A stretch of 64,000 bases of DNA from CAYZXT01 sp964482515 (GTDB lineage: Bacteria; Elusimicrobiota; Elusimicrobia; FEN-1173), in NCBI GenBank assembly GCA_964482515.1, contig CAYZXT010000003.1:1-64000 (forward strand). Direction: 5' to 3'. A model generated the notes under the pieces. The model did not search any database. It was not told where the DNA came from and worked only from the letters and a program-made list of their open reading frames with translations. This document shows positions 45,801-48,460 of this stretch, piece after piece; the first letter of the stretch is position 1; each line of letters opens with the position of its first letter. The translations under genes were made by a program, and so were the position numbers.

Positions 45801-48460
45801 GGAGCGCTCGTCACCTTGTACTCGGCCGTGTCAAGCACCGAACCGCCGGTCTCCGCGAAGTCGACGTCATAAGTCTGGCCGGGACCGGTCTGGAAGGGAT
45901 CAAGCCCCGCCTGGTTATCCGTGATCGTCGGCCCGACGGTGTCGATAACGACGATGAAAGCGGAAGAATAACCGCCCGCGTTCCCGGCGACGTCAACCGT
46001 TTGAACGCGCCAGTAATAGGTGGCGCTGGGCAGGTCGGAGAGCGGCGACGCCTGGGAAATCGCCGGTGACGAACTGTAGGCGATGACGCCGAAGCCCGGA
46101 GTCGTCGACACCTGCAGGTCGTACCGCAGCAGGCCCGATTGGGCATCCGCCACGTCGGACCAATCGAAAGCGGGGCGCTGGTTTTTGGTCACGCTTCCGT
46201 CCGCCGGAGAAGTTAAGGACGGTAACGCGGGCGCGGCCGTGTCTTTGCGGACGATGAACACGTCCGTGGCCGTCAAACTCACGTTGCCGACGTTATCGTA
46301 GGCGCGGACGGAAATATAGTTGACGGCGTAGGAAACCAGGTCGTTGAAGAACCCCGCGGGAAGGGCCCAGGGTGTGGTGTAGGATCCGGTGTTGATTCCC
46401 GTGGCCACGTCCGCGAAGGCGATCAAGTCGGGGCCCGCGCCGCCGGAGACCGTGGAGGCTTTCACCTGGAACCGGGACAGAAGGCTTCCTCCCGCGTCGT
46501 TGAAGTCCACATCATAGACCGCCCCGGGATCGGAGGTGCGCCACGCCGCGTCGTCACCGGGGACCGGGTCGGTCACTGTGGGGCTGGTCAGATCGATCAC
46601 GAAGGAACGCGTGGCGGAATTGGCGGAGAAGTTGCCCGCGTTGTCCCGGGTCCGCACGCGCCAGAAATATTGGTTTTGGGCGAGGCCCAACGCCTGCGCC
46701 TGGGATGCCACGGGACTGGAGGTGACGGTGATTGTTGTGAATCCGGTGGTGGTGGCGATTTCCAAAATATAGCTCGTGACGCCCGATGTCAGGTCGGAGG
46801 AGCCCGGCCAGTCGAAGGAAACAATCCCTCCGTTGGACTGGAACCCGTCAGGCGGGGACGAAAGAATCGGGACGGTCGGCGGCGTCGTGTCTTTGCGGAC
46901 GTAGAACACGTCCGCCGAAACTCCGGACGCGTTGCCCGCGTTGTCCGCGGCCTGCACGGAGATGTAGTTCGTTCCATCGCGGAGAAGAGAGAAGTTCACT
47001 CCCCATGGCGACGCAAAATCCGTCACGTTCGCCGGAGCGAGGGTGATGGTCGTGAAGGCGATGAGTGGCGTCCCGCCTTGGGCGGCCGCGGTGTGAACTA
47101 TGTATTGGATCGTGTTCAAACGGCTTCCGCCCACGTCATTGAAATTAACTTGGAAGACCGCGCCGGGGTCGGAATTACGCCAGGTGTCGTCCCCCGCTTG
47201 CTGGTCGTTCACGGTCGGGCTTGTCAGGTCCACGCGGAAGGAACGCGTCGACGAATCGGCGGAGAAGTTGCCGGCGTTGTCCATGGCGCGGACCCGCCAG
47301 AAGTAATAGTTCTGGGCCAGTCCCGTCGCCGTGGCTTGGGAGGCGAACGGACTGGATGAAAATGTGATGGTGGTAAAAGCGGAGGTCGTGGCGATTTCCA
47401 TCACATAGCTCGTGACGCCGGACGTGAGGTCGGTCGAATCCGGCCAATCGAAGGAAACCGTGCTGGTATTGAAGGGCGCCGAATCCACCGGGACGGAGAG
47501 GTTGGGCACGCTGGGCGGCGTCGTGTCCTTGCGGACATAGAACACGTCCGCCGAAACGCCGGAGGCGTTGCCCGCGTTGTCCGTCGCTTGGACGGATATA
47601 TAGTTGGTGCCCTCCCGCAGCAGGGAGAAGTTGATGCCCCAGTTGGCCGTGTAATCGGAAAGGTTGGCCGGGGCCAACGTGATGGTCGTGAAGGCGATGA
47701 GTTGCGTCCCGCCTTGGGCGGCCGAGGTGTGAGCTTTGTATTGGATCGTGTTCAGAAGGCTGCCGCCGATATCGTGGAAGTCCACGTTATAGACGGCGCC
47801 GGGGTCCGCGTTCCGCCAGACGGCGTCGTCGGCCTGCTGGTCGTCCACCGTGGGACTGGTCACGTCGACCCGGAAGGCGCGGGTGGAGGAAAACACGCTG
47901 AGGTTCCCGGCGTTGTCCTGGGTGCGGACGCGCCAGAAATAATAATTCTGCGCAAGGCCCAACGCGACGGCCTGGGAAGCGACGGGGCTGGACGTGTAGG
48001 AGATCGTGGTGAACTGGGCCGTGGTCGCCAGCTGAACGATGTAGTTGGAAATTCCCGATCCGCCGCTGTCGGAGGCGTCCTCGAAATTCAAGGACACGGT
48101 GGTGACGTTCATGCTGCTTTTGTCCACCGGCGTGATCGCGGCCATGGCCGGCGCCGTGGGCGACGAAAGGTCAATCCCCACGTCGGAGACCGTCTCCCCG
48201 TTTCCGCCGAAGGAAACCCAGTTGCTGATGCCGCCTGTGCCGACGACACGGACGCGCCAGTGGTAGCTCGTGCCCGACAAGAGAGTCCCGGACGTGAATT
48301 GGATGTTCAGCGGTGTTCCTGAATAGGCGTTACGGTTGAGAGATTTGTCCCGGTGAACGCTGTGGCTACCGGTTTCAGTTCCATCACCGCGGTGAGCGTG
48401 TCTGTCGGCATGGGTGACGCCATGGTGAGCTTGAACGTCACCGTGCTTTCGTTGGTCCAA
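21839..48460 (-). CDS. Giant secreted Ig-like repeat protein, main part (frameshifted from 50253 gene)
   Basis: Open frame of 8,873 residues. The authentic coding part starts near 48340. The first 48 or so residues of this frame (48460-48340) are a shadow of the N-terminal piece and have no SD. About 50 diverged repeats of roughly 110 residues follow a pattern of DNQxGDDxWR, YDVDFxDxGGS, QYTV, WTDI, YxxDWSVDF, GTNYVSVRAFDVAG and DxFxVxKDT. They are interspersed with FN3/Ig domains of the YFWRVR(A)xDNAGN type. Two related about 410-residue propeller domains lie at 38540-37280 and 27125-25875, each after a pair of FN3 domains. Lamin-tail domains (INEVYAQGG.. WIELYN and INEVDYN) occupy about 24845-23950. 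A PQQ-like propeller closes the protein (about 23000-21842, LYVGSNNGKLYAMN). No membrane helix or C-terminal sorting domain is seen. Probably a surface adhesin or appendage. Confidence 0.88.
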   Translation of the reverse strand: MDQRKHGDVQAHHGVTHADRHAHRGDGTETGSHSVHRDKSLNRNAYSGTPLNIQFTSGTLLSGTSYHWRVRVVGTGGISNWVSFGGNGETVSDVGIDLSSPTAPAMAAITPVDKSSMNVTTVSLNFEDASDSGGSGISNYIVQLATTAQFTTISYTSSPVASQAVALGLAQNYYFWRVRTQDNAGNLSVFSSTRAFRVDVTSPTVDDQQADDAVWRNADPGAVYNVDFHDIGGSLLNTIQYKAHTSAAQGGTQLIAFTTITLAPANLSDYTANWGINFSLLREGTNYISVQATDNAGNASGVSADVFYVRKDTTPPSVPNLSVPVDSAPFNTSTVSFDWPDSTDLTSGVTSYVMEIATTSAFTTITFSSSPFASQATATGLAQNYYFWRVRAMDNAGNFSADSSTRSFRVDLTSPTVNDQQAGDDTWRNSDPGAVFQVNFNDVGGSRLNTIQYIVHTAAAQGGTPLIAFTTITLAPANVTDFASPWGVNFSLLRDGTNYISVQAADNAGNASGVSADVFYVRKDTTPPTVPILSSPPDGFQSNGGIVSFDWPGSSDLTSGVTSYILEIATTTGFTTITVTSSPVASQAQALGLAQNQYFWRVRTRDNAGNFSANSATRSFVIDLTSPTVTDPVPGDDAAWRTSDPGAVYDVDFNDAGGSLLSRFQVKASTVSGGAGPDLIAFADVATGINTGSYTTPWALPAGFFNDLVSYAVNYISVRAYDNVGNVSLTATDVFIVRKDTAAPALPSLTSPADGSVTKNQRPAFDWSDVADAQSGLLRYDLQVSTTPGFGVIAYSSSPAISQASPLSDLPSATYYWRVQTVDVAGNAGGYSSAFIVVIDTVGPTITDNQAGLDPFQTGPGQTYDVDFAETGGSVLDTAEYKVTSAPGQAGIVRKDWTPIFTNLNLPSFASDWQIDFSSLAEGETTNYISVRVWDVAGNTTTLNDVFYANKDVTNPGITNNQLGDDVWRGADPGTVYDVDFYDLESRIDRAQYRVTTAPLGQGTTAVDWTTFIGPGLNQTSYAADWALPFGSLPEGFSYVSVRVYDRSARIATLEDVFYVKKDTTVPTVSDQQSGDDTWRTSNSGTYDVDFHDAATGSLLAGFQVRASTVAGGGGPFSPDWSDVVADINAADYTLDWALPNEVFDAMQPGKNYISIRALDNAGNASSVSVDAFYIMIDTSAPQVIDNQAGDDTWRRFGGTTYDVDFQDAVSLLTGAQYTVHSAAGLPAGVGDQIPWTDIFTSAGTPSYDADWSVIFNSLSQGTNYVSVRAFNVAGATTTALDVFHVRKDNVIPAIEDNQAGDFNWRNSSGTLYDVDFQDATSLLSTVDYALFTGAGQTGTQIAPYTSIHSSTGTVSYSTDWAISSGHFASIPQGTTVYVSVRATDNAGNASSLNDAFVILKDTTPPVVTDNQLGDDTTYYSNPGAIFNVDFADAGGSSLASIQYSVYTDPGQTGTLVKDWTDIATVNTDAYSDNWGVNFGAMRLGQNFVSVRAIDGAGSITAQDDAFYVLRGTGPPIVIDNQMGDDAWRSAAGTLYDVDFASNSINAALDRFQTRAALLPNQQNIVQDWTDVVTNINADEYTADWALLSGTWDLLPEGTSYISVKVFDNGGSSSTATDVFFVRKDTSTPSFTDNQGGDFSWRRSGGTTYDVDFHDLASGLTTVQYSISSSANLPGGVGDLKAWTDIASGLSGANDYTSNWSVDFTALQESATNYVSVRAFDAVGKVAVSTDVFQILKDVSPPSVTDNQAGDAAWRKTNDGIYNVDFLDAGGSRLSRFDVRVSTLPGGVGPFLNSYTTVVSNINANTYTADWSLPAGVFNAMLNGATNYVTVRVFDVAGSSAVLADSFYVKKDTSPPVLTDNQADDVWRDADPGAVYDVDFQDAEGGLTAVQYSVDGSSGLPNGEGGVIGWTNIASGLNGAASYASNWSIDFNTLPEGVQYVSVRAFDVAGNTTTLADAFTVRKDTSFPLIDDNQPGDFTWRRTAGALYDVDFRDLASGLTTAQYTVSSTTDIPGGVGDVIGWKDIAVEISSAGYAADWSIDYSNLLEGVTNYVSVRAYDQLNHVTTGQNIFFVLKDVSQPSIQNHVVGDNAWRNASIAYDVDFQDTGGSRLDTAQYTVDGAAGLVGGEGETIGWTNIAAAISSNVYNADWTVNFSALPQGQNFVSVRVWDVSGATATLPDAFYILKDTLAPSIADNQSGDGKFRSVNDGAYDIDFSEAVSLLESFEVKVSTVPGGLGPDLVPYTPVLAGIGASSYGANWPLPEPVFGALLGDGVTNYVTVRVSDVAGSSTTAVDAFFVLKDTVAPTVTDNQAGDDVWRKAAGATYNVDFQDLGNSKLDKVQYSVASQAGLPGGTGDVLGWTTIASGINANSYATDWSVNFGALVSSVNYVSVRAVDMAGSTGPVTVDAFYVRKDTQAPSGTAQSPSGAPALTFDVPYVASDAGPSGVQFVKLYHTTQMTAPYTWTQWGTTFTSSPISFTAGSPTSYGFRIVAYDNANNTDESDPPSANAPPESVTVFDLTGPLIDNFQSGDNTWRNSAGTAYDVDFRDPGGSGVAGAQYTVSSSTGLSGGVGNVLPWTAIFNSTGTATYTADWPVDFASLAEGVNYVSVRSYDVAANTTTLADAFYILKDTSGPLAVVNQAGDDVWRSAGGATYDVDFLDENSLISSIQYTVDSAAGLSGGVGSVVPWTNIASGLSTGSYAADWSVDFSLLAGGTNYVSVRGFDSAGNSRTTEDVFYVRKDTVPPTVNDLQDDVTTYASAGGATYNVDFADLGGSGIDAMQYIVRSGTSPSSAIIVNWQAIASAPLGSDAYATDWSIDFGGLQEGDNHVSVRLWDVAGTTTTLNNVFIARKDTVGPTVIDHQTGDNAWRAANTGTYDVDFQDSVSGVAAFQTKIMSGPLLTGATIQDWTTVLATRTATYAADWSLPGAAFSLMQTGDNYVSVRGIDVAGSTGTAAVDVFYVKKDTAPPTIADNQLGDDVWRGADPGPIYDVDFQDNHSLLSSAQYTVHSQPGLPGGAGDILGWTDIAASINNADYAAEWGLNFSLLRSGTNYVSVRAQDTAGNTSDPETDVFRVWVDTTPPAAIANLSAATGSEGSINISWTAPGDDGAGNGEVSSYIVKYATVQYGNQTDFDNAATFDQSWTILDPGLTHNQVITGLASGTLYFIALEALDKAGNRSTLSNLSGNSATPGADTTAPASVSDLTAYTGGLPGEIQLTWTASGDNAQTGTAGAYVLKYRTSGPIANQTDFDNATLYGQTWSPLPAGEAESHAITGLADGTSYYFSLRVQDEVPNTSGLSNSPSAAAGSLGAADGMITYGDGTSTTPSYNFWVPPGFGVPLTGVAATATQRWHVLKSNPLNRKEKILGVLSSNGTLTVQRFNGLNQTWSNQWNTAVIGATNSAYQGFDITFERSSGQGMVIYANGAGTLSYRIWDGSSWTIETSTAVPGSSGTFRWVRAVAKSGTDEVMVAALDTNNDIFALRWTGSAWADAATMTTAAPINTIACFDVAWEANSGDALVVYGIATNTEFQIWNGSAWSGGTAGPSLGGSGARQLRLASDPTSDRIGFTSVDSGSDWSANVWDGNNWSAAATDDTAIQAATNGRVVDLAWEKTTGKLIVAAIDSGVTNRRQISWAYWQGGVWTPSALTSAPKTTNSTWTNQINWINMVSDPNTDNIVLIGLSSSRDLRAITWQKATNDWASGTLLINSNAADVNRQCFDFDFDRHDILKPSLVNNTGFGADAAWRSANDGVYDVDLYDTGGSHLDKFQVRASTVAGGSGPFQPDWTDAVTGLDPADSYTTNWSLPTGVFDAMSEGTNYIGVRVHDVIGNISDVFSDAFFVKKDTTPPSEPSLLSPVNGARRNTATLFFDWTDGADAVSGLKDYLVQVSTDAGFSFTNYSSTVSISQATGTALSSQSYFWRVRARDNAGNFSAFTSTFSVVIDTAPPTIAVGAGLLNGDTTWRNADAAAVYDVDFNDVGGSRLKEVRYSIWTSTGQSGTQLVSFNNGLIAGNIDASAYTADWPVNFALLSNGTNYVSVQAVDYSSNSVTQSDAFFIRKDAVAPTVLDNEPAGQDPNWRSAQKPGGYDVDFQDAGGSRLSRAQYAVASSSDLPGGDGDVLGWTDIAAGIDASAYTADWNVNFGLLAPGTNFISVKVFDVAGSSTVAKDVFFVKQDTSAPTITVGTGLLGGDTNYRNAAGTLYDVDAQDNGSLLDRFEYTVSSSSGLAGGQGDLVAWTSIAGPGLNQASFTADWTVNFGPLPENATNYVSLRASDLAGGVRVSTDAFVVLKDTTAPTMTNNEAGGDLAWRRAAGTLYDVDLLDSGGSRLSELRYSAWTGPGQSGSQLVSFANGLIAPNIAANSYSADWQVNFSLLQNGTNYISIQARDYAGNTLSAGDAFIVRKDTSAPSVVDNQSGDSNWRRSAGTLYNVDFQDVGGSFLSKAQYTVAGAAGLAGGVGDVIGWTDIAANINANIYATDWSLDFAQLLSQTTNFISVRALDVAGATTTAADVFYVLKDTVPPNIVNNQTGDDNLYSSDPGAIFNVDFFDGGASKLDYAQYTAASAPGLAGGVGDVLGWTPIALSIGATYYTNNWSVDFNALTDGTNFISVRAFDLAGSSAVLADAFYVKKDTAAASIVDNQPGDDAWRESGGTAYDVDFFSNGVQPLIAAQYSVASAPGLTGGEGDVISWTDIAPQPLNATSYTSNWTVNFSALQEGGTNYVSVRTWKISGATVTATDAFYIKRDVTLPGIVDPVPGDDTVWRSSNSALYNVDFNDGPSSGSKISKVQVRASTSTGGAGALSPDWTDALTNMNTTFYSTDWPLPQSVFNAFAQGKNYVSARTFDNAGNAYSLDDVFFVLKDTTPPALVNNMGSGDSTWRRTNNGIYDVDFTDTGGSLLSKFQVRASSTPAGLPPYTPNWTDVLTNISTGNYTADWTLPTGVFTLLQSGTNYISVRVFDVAGSQTVSTDAFKVLKDVNVPTVTDNQTGDNAWRAAAGTTYNVSFADAFSGLDTLQYAAWSQTSQGGAQTLPWTNIAGPALQMGAYSTPWPVDFDNLAAGFNYVSVRAWNMAGSTTALTDVFFVKKDTSAPVISDNQTGDAIWRNGGGTAYDVDFQDSLSLLTTIQYTVDSSTGLTGGTGSLVPWTNITAPPLNQASYASNWTLNFTLLNEGTNYVSVRGYDALGQVAVSTDVFFVRKDTTTPTFLDNNQPDDSLPVSGPGTLYDVDFFDTGNSRLDKLEYIVWTDPNQSGGEILPYTVVAQSINADSYLADWPVDFNALPNHSTSYVSVRVTDFAGNSLVQNDVFRVIKEASLPGIIDNQSGVDDWVDQNDDAYDVDFQALSGQNLTKFQVRASTMPGNGGPFSSDWTDVVTGIGSSLYTADWSLPSGVFDALINDATNYISVRVFDLVPSSNTQADVFYVKKSTSLPQIIDLQADATAYRNAAGDTYNVDFQDAGPGLKNADYKVWTGPGQTGTMLKDWTSIFNSGAGVAAYATDWTLDFSSLSEAATNYVSVRVFNQLNRGASADDVFTVWKDTTPPDAITLTAPADGALLSTSTVALDWSESSDLRSGVLNYQVQASTSAGFSPVTASSAPSVSAAVINGLSTGFYYWRARAADAAGNFSAYASTRGFWVDLATPTVADNQSGDDTWYSADPGAVFNVDFQDLGTGLTTAQYTIASSTGLSGGVGDVLGWTDIFTSTGTASYITDWSVDFGALTEGTNYVSVRAFDRVGHSTTVADAFYVRKDVSDPSVIDNQAGDSNWRSAPGTLYDVDFISGGSPLNTLEYSVRSSTGGTGTLVKNWTLITAAPHNQPSFTVDWQLDFTSLQEGASNFVSVRAVDVIGHSTTVFDVFFVLKDVTRPTLSDNQLDDAAWRRTDPGAIYDVDAFDLGGSKLDRVQYAVSGSTGLAGGTGDVIGWTDIALGIATTYYSTNWGIDFAAMTEGQRYVSARAIDYAGNTQNLVDAFFVRKDTTAPTVSVGAGLLGGDSAIRGANTTAYDVDLADAGGSLLSKFQVRASTVAAGAGPFLIDYTDVAVNINAAAYTADWPLPAVVFDALLGGGVTNYITILAFDNAGSSSTATDAFFVRKDTAAPSITNNMAGGDTTWRRADPGAIYDVDFQDNGSASLDRVQYTVAGAGGLPGGTGDVIGWTDIAGPNLNQASYTNDWSVDFNLLRSSFNWVSVRSISNSAAITVSTDTFIIRKDTQTPVISDLQAGDTTWRHLSGTTYDVDFADGLSLLATAQYTVSSAAGLPGGVGDVLPWTDIHASTGTPLYATDWTVNFTALTEGVTNYVSVRAYDVAGSSAQAVDAFYILKDTTPPSTPTDNQMGDDVWRSANTGLYNINFHDTGNSRLSHFQTRITADPCAPCSQTVQDWTTVQTGLDADDYLAPWALPGAAFDLLPNGTSYVHVRVYDYAANDSFPALENAFYVRKDTAAPAITNNEAGGDPAWRNGNKPGGYDVDFADALSYLDRVQYAVSSSSGLPGGDGDVSAWTDIAGPALDQPAYAANFTVDFNPLRENGTNYVSVRAWDMAGTTVTLADAFRIFKDTTPPTVTNNAPANFDTTWRTSIPGAIYNVDFGDTGGSKLSKFQVRITSGPAQTGTLAIDWTDVAANINADSYAADWALSANVWNALLQGPTNYVSIRAFDVAGNTSTVESDAFKFFKDTIAPQIANNQLGDDSWRGTAGATYNVDFQDDQSLLASADYRVWSGPGETGTLVKDWSAIFVSTGTNLYDSDWSVDFDTLLSGTNYVSVRSSDVAGNTVSAGDVFYVKKDTTPPTMTNNEAGGDMTWRNAAKPGGYNVDFLDAGSGIVASSYTVASAAGLSGGNGDVVGWTTISTHAAQASFTTDWPLDFALLRSGTNYVSVRVSDQLLQTSTFTDVFFVWKDTTPPNAIANLAASLGTNGGTADLSWTAPGDNGTSGRASAYAVKFSTTQFANQTDFDNAAAFGQTWVPAAQGAGENQTVTGLVEGTTYYFAVEGVDKAGNLGALSNLSGNSSPARRVAPSAIADLAAVTGSFPGEVNLSWTAVGDDGLVGSAVGYVVKYATFAINAGNFNQASTFAQTLTASAQGSPETLLVAGLTASTSYYFAVKAYDDGYPYANQGDVSNVVSAAAAPSGPAMGMVAFGESSGAAPKYDTWSGSAWEGNKRTAQNAQATINWVVLRSAAIQKNRKLMGNLSSAGNLYVQSWDGETDSWASVFNTSGNSLAAAYQGFDIGFEQTSGRALVVYYNGTTGSVTYRVWSSTANALVDGPTNFTLTSLTGIVRWIRLVPQPGTNRIMLLAKDANNDIYAAVWDGSSFVSGRVATTAGTSANYPAMDAAWETQSGRAIALYGTGTTTNYDIFSSTTNTWVTTTAAGPNVAGTVQWLRMAADPTSNRLGMTTLDSSTDWNASVWSGSAWGALPTENGGMDANTQRLVDLAWEKDTGKLIVVGVVSANPATTFRWIQWTSGGGWSPTPSAATADNFSLGNNSDLRWLELVPDPNTNKMILKTISTNGAVASRNWTGAAWAGGTYHATLASAVTYECAALSLDQHDTVAPSFLTSALGDVGWQKDGSRLYDVDVVDSGGSLLAKIESKLTTGSGQTGTLVQDWTTQVSGINAGSYSANWPLIAGTFNAIPENQTVYAALRVTDSAGNAKTVNDMFSLKVDTHPPVVTNTQTGDDVWRNENPGAVYDVDFADAGGSNLNGAQYTVSDSAGLPGGVGNVLGWTAIAGALGPSFTANWGVDFSVLRASANYVSVRTFDAAGSTTTRVDSFYVYKDTVPPAAVTNLAVLPGNLKGQLILTWTAPGDNGATGNNATGGYILKYSSISAVTAGNFDASEAWPQTWAPLSAGQSEAHVLTNLSIGTTYYFALKTFDKVQSPPNSQRNLSGISNAASGLPGTDEVLINEVYAQGGAGADWIELYNGKSSPLALNGWKLFYNDGTLAAPGTETEIWTGVAESLPPMGTLKISLAANVAGSAAHYVILKDSVPSTVDVVQWPALSGTASFARIKEGSALFEIDPTPTDSAANFVSTSPVKINEVDYNALASEFIELYNTSASTLTLVNHSLRSKQGVVFKVNRVLPPLGFSAAVSPSRDSLGTSYGDAFGAVSGLNSQGDFVVLENAAGQTLDRIAWQNGNTYSLYNAQGQSASFANAAAGALVSPQTLGRTLDGNDTDDDASDFSPLSGATLGARNNAGTQAAANALSYPSNAAVLPKRFKLQFALGQNSSGGGVDTVWFVQTGGTADDNSPHIYRLDALGADLASVASQPVLLTGDVATDLDGHSLADGAVYRMILNTDTGSGRAAQTIRTNLAYDSSVHVLTVSSGSVVDVLGNGVPEPLLRITIQNASPGSANAIKAQRFDIQFKDGGGTNLSTLQAQNLFNSLAIMRDSSVGQGGIYDATFDTSTLVSVTDEELSLTGGVQSFTVADPNGAAARIGAGESAVFYLVANMKENAAQQTPNSFQVLMDADTDGVILESVSDVAQPPAATVLFNSQVFTAAAPPPPPSGGAWPQVLDTESIDNAVKSSPQFDFSNSNLYVGSNNGKLYAMNPDGTARWSTPFNAGAPIQGVPIVASVNDEAATYIYAVSQNGVLQKIRDLGTHGSVAPQDGGWSRSIGAVGSPQYMWLSPNNISIYVGTTGNQLRKLAYDNGADLWASPPTLLGSVSGSIAVDEFTAGVNNAWIGDNGGGLWRIKTNDGTVLSSFVADNNEPINNDPFILSGYGSPPRNKDYVFMAAGDKIYNRNRFNLSTSTPTWTDFTVPTGSSVTTSIFVDFEGITPFLYFGTADGRLYKVNGDTGAQAWVFQAGGAIRSTPVIFDAGDGSYAYFGCDDGNLYAISTVDRSARTQNGGTVRWPYKAGSALRSDPMIRDANVFAPPPSTLYVGSDDGRMHAIDLTP
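25875..27125 (-). repeat. Internal propeller module, copy 2 (within giant gene)
   Basis: About 415 residues from MGMVAFGESSG to SLDQHD. Motifs match copy 1: YQGFDIGFEQTSGRALVVY, VRWIRLVPQPGTNRI, DAAWETQSGRAIALYG and VDLAWEKDTGKLIVVG. It is also preceded by two FN3 domains, so an FN3-FN3-propeller cassette of about 1.9 kb was duplicated, with about 11 kb of repeats between the copies. Confidence 0.75.
37280..38540 (-). repeat. Internal propeller module, copy 1 (within giant gene)
   Basis: About 415 residues beginning near ADGMITYGDGTS and ending FDFDFDRHD. Recurring blade motifs include YQGFDITFERSSGQGMVIY, FRWVRAVAKSGTDEV, DVAWEANSGDALVVYG and VDLAWEKTTGKLIV. It is preceded by two FN3 domains (WTAPGDDGAGN and WTASGDNAQTG). 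Copy 2 at 25875-27125 has the same order of motifs. Confidence 0.75.

Larger units (their letters stand above)
25190..47850 (-). repeat. Protein-level tandem repeat array (about 50 units of about 110 residues)
   Basis: Counting by eye the motif D-N-Q-x-G-D..W-R followed by Y-D-V-D-F gives about 50 units, most about 310-340 bases long. Seven or eight have an extra FN3/Ig-like domain inserted after them. Most units are diverged at DNA level. The two nearest the N-terminus (about 46880-47220 and 47515-47880) are clearly similar base by base, including the stretch coding for the VRKDTTPPSVPNL-type linker. Confidence 0.85.

Noticed and set aside
25190..47850. CRISPR array or noncoding satellite
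   Set aside because: Repeats are about 330 bases, diverged at DNA level, and conserved as protein motifs in one frame.
48320..48360. Programmed -1 frameshift in the giant gene
   Set aside because: No X XXY YYZ heptamer in the proper phase; the TCTCTC run explains the break better.
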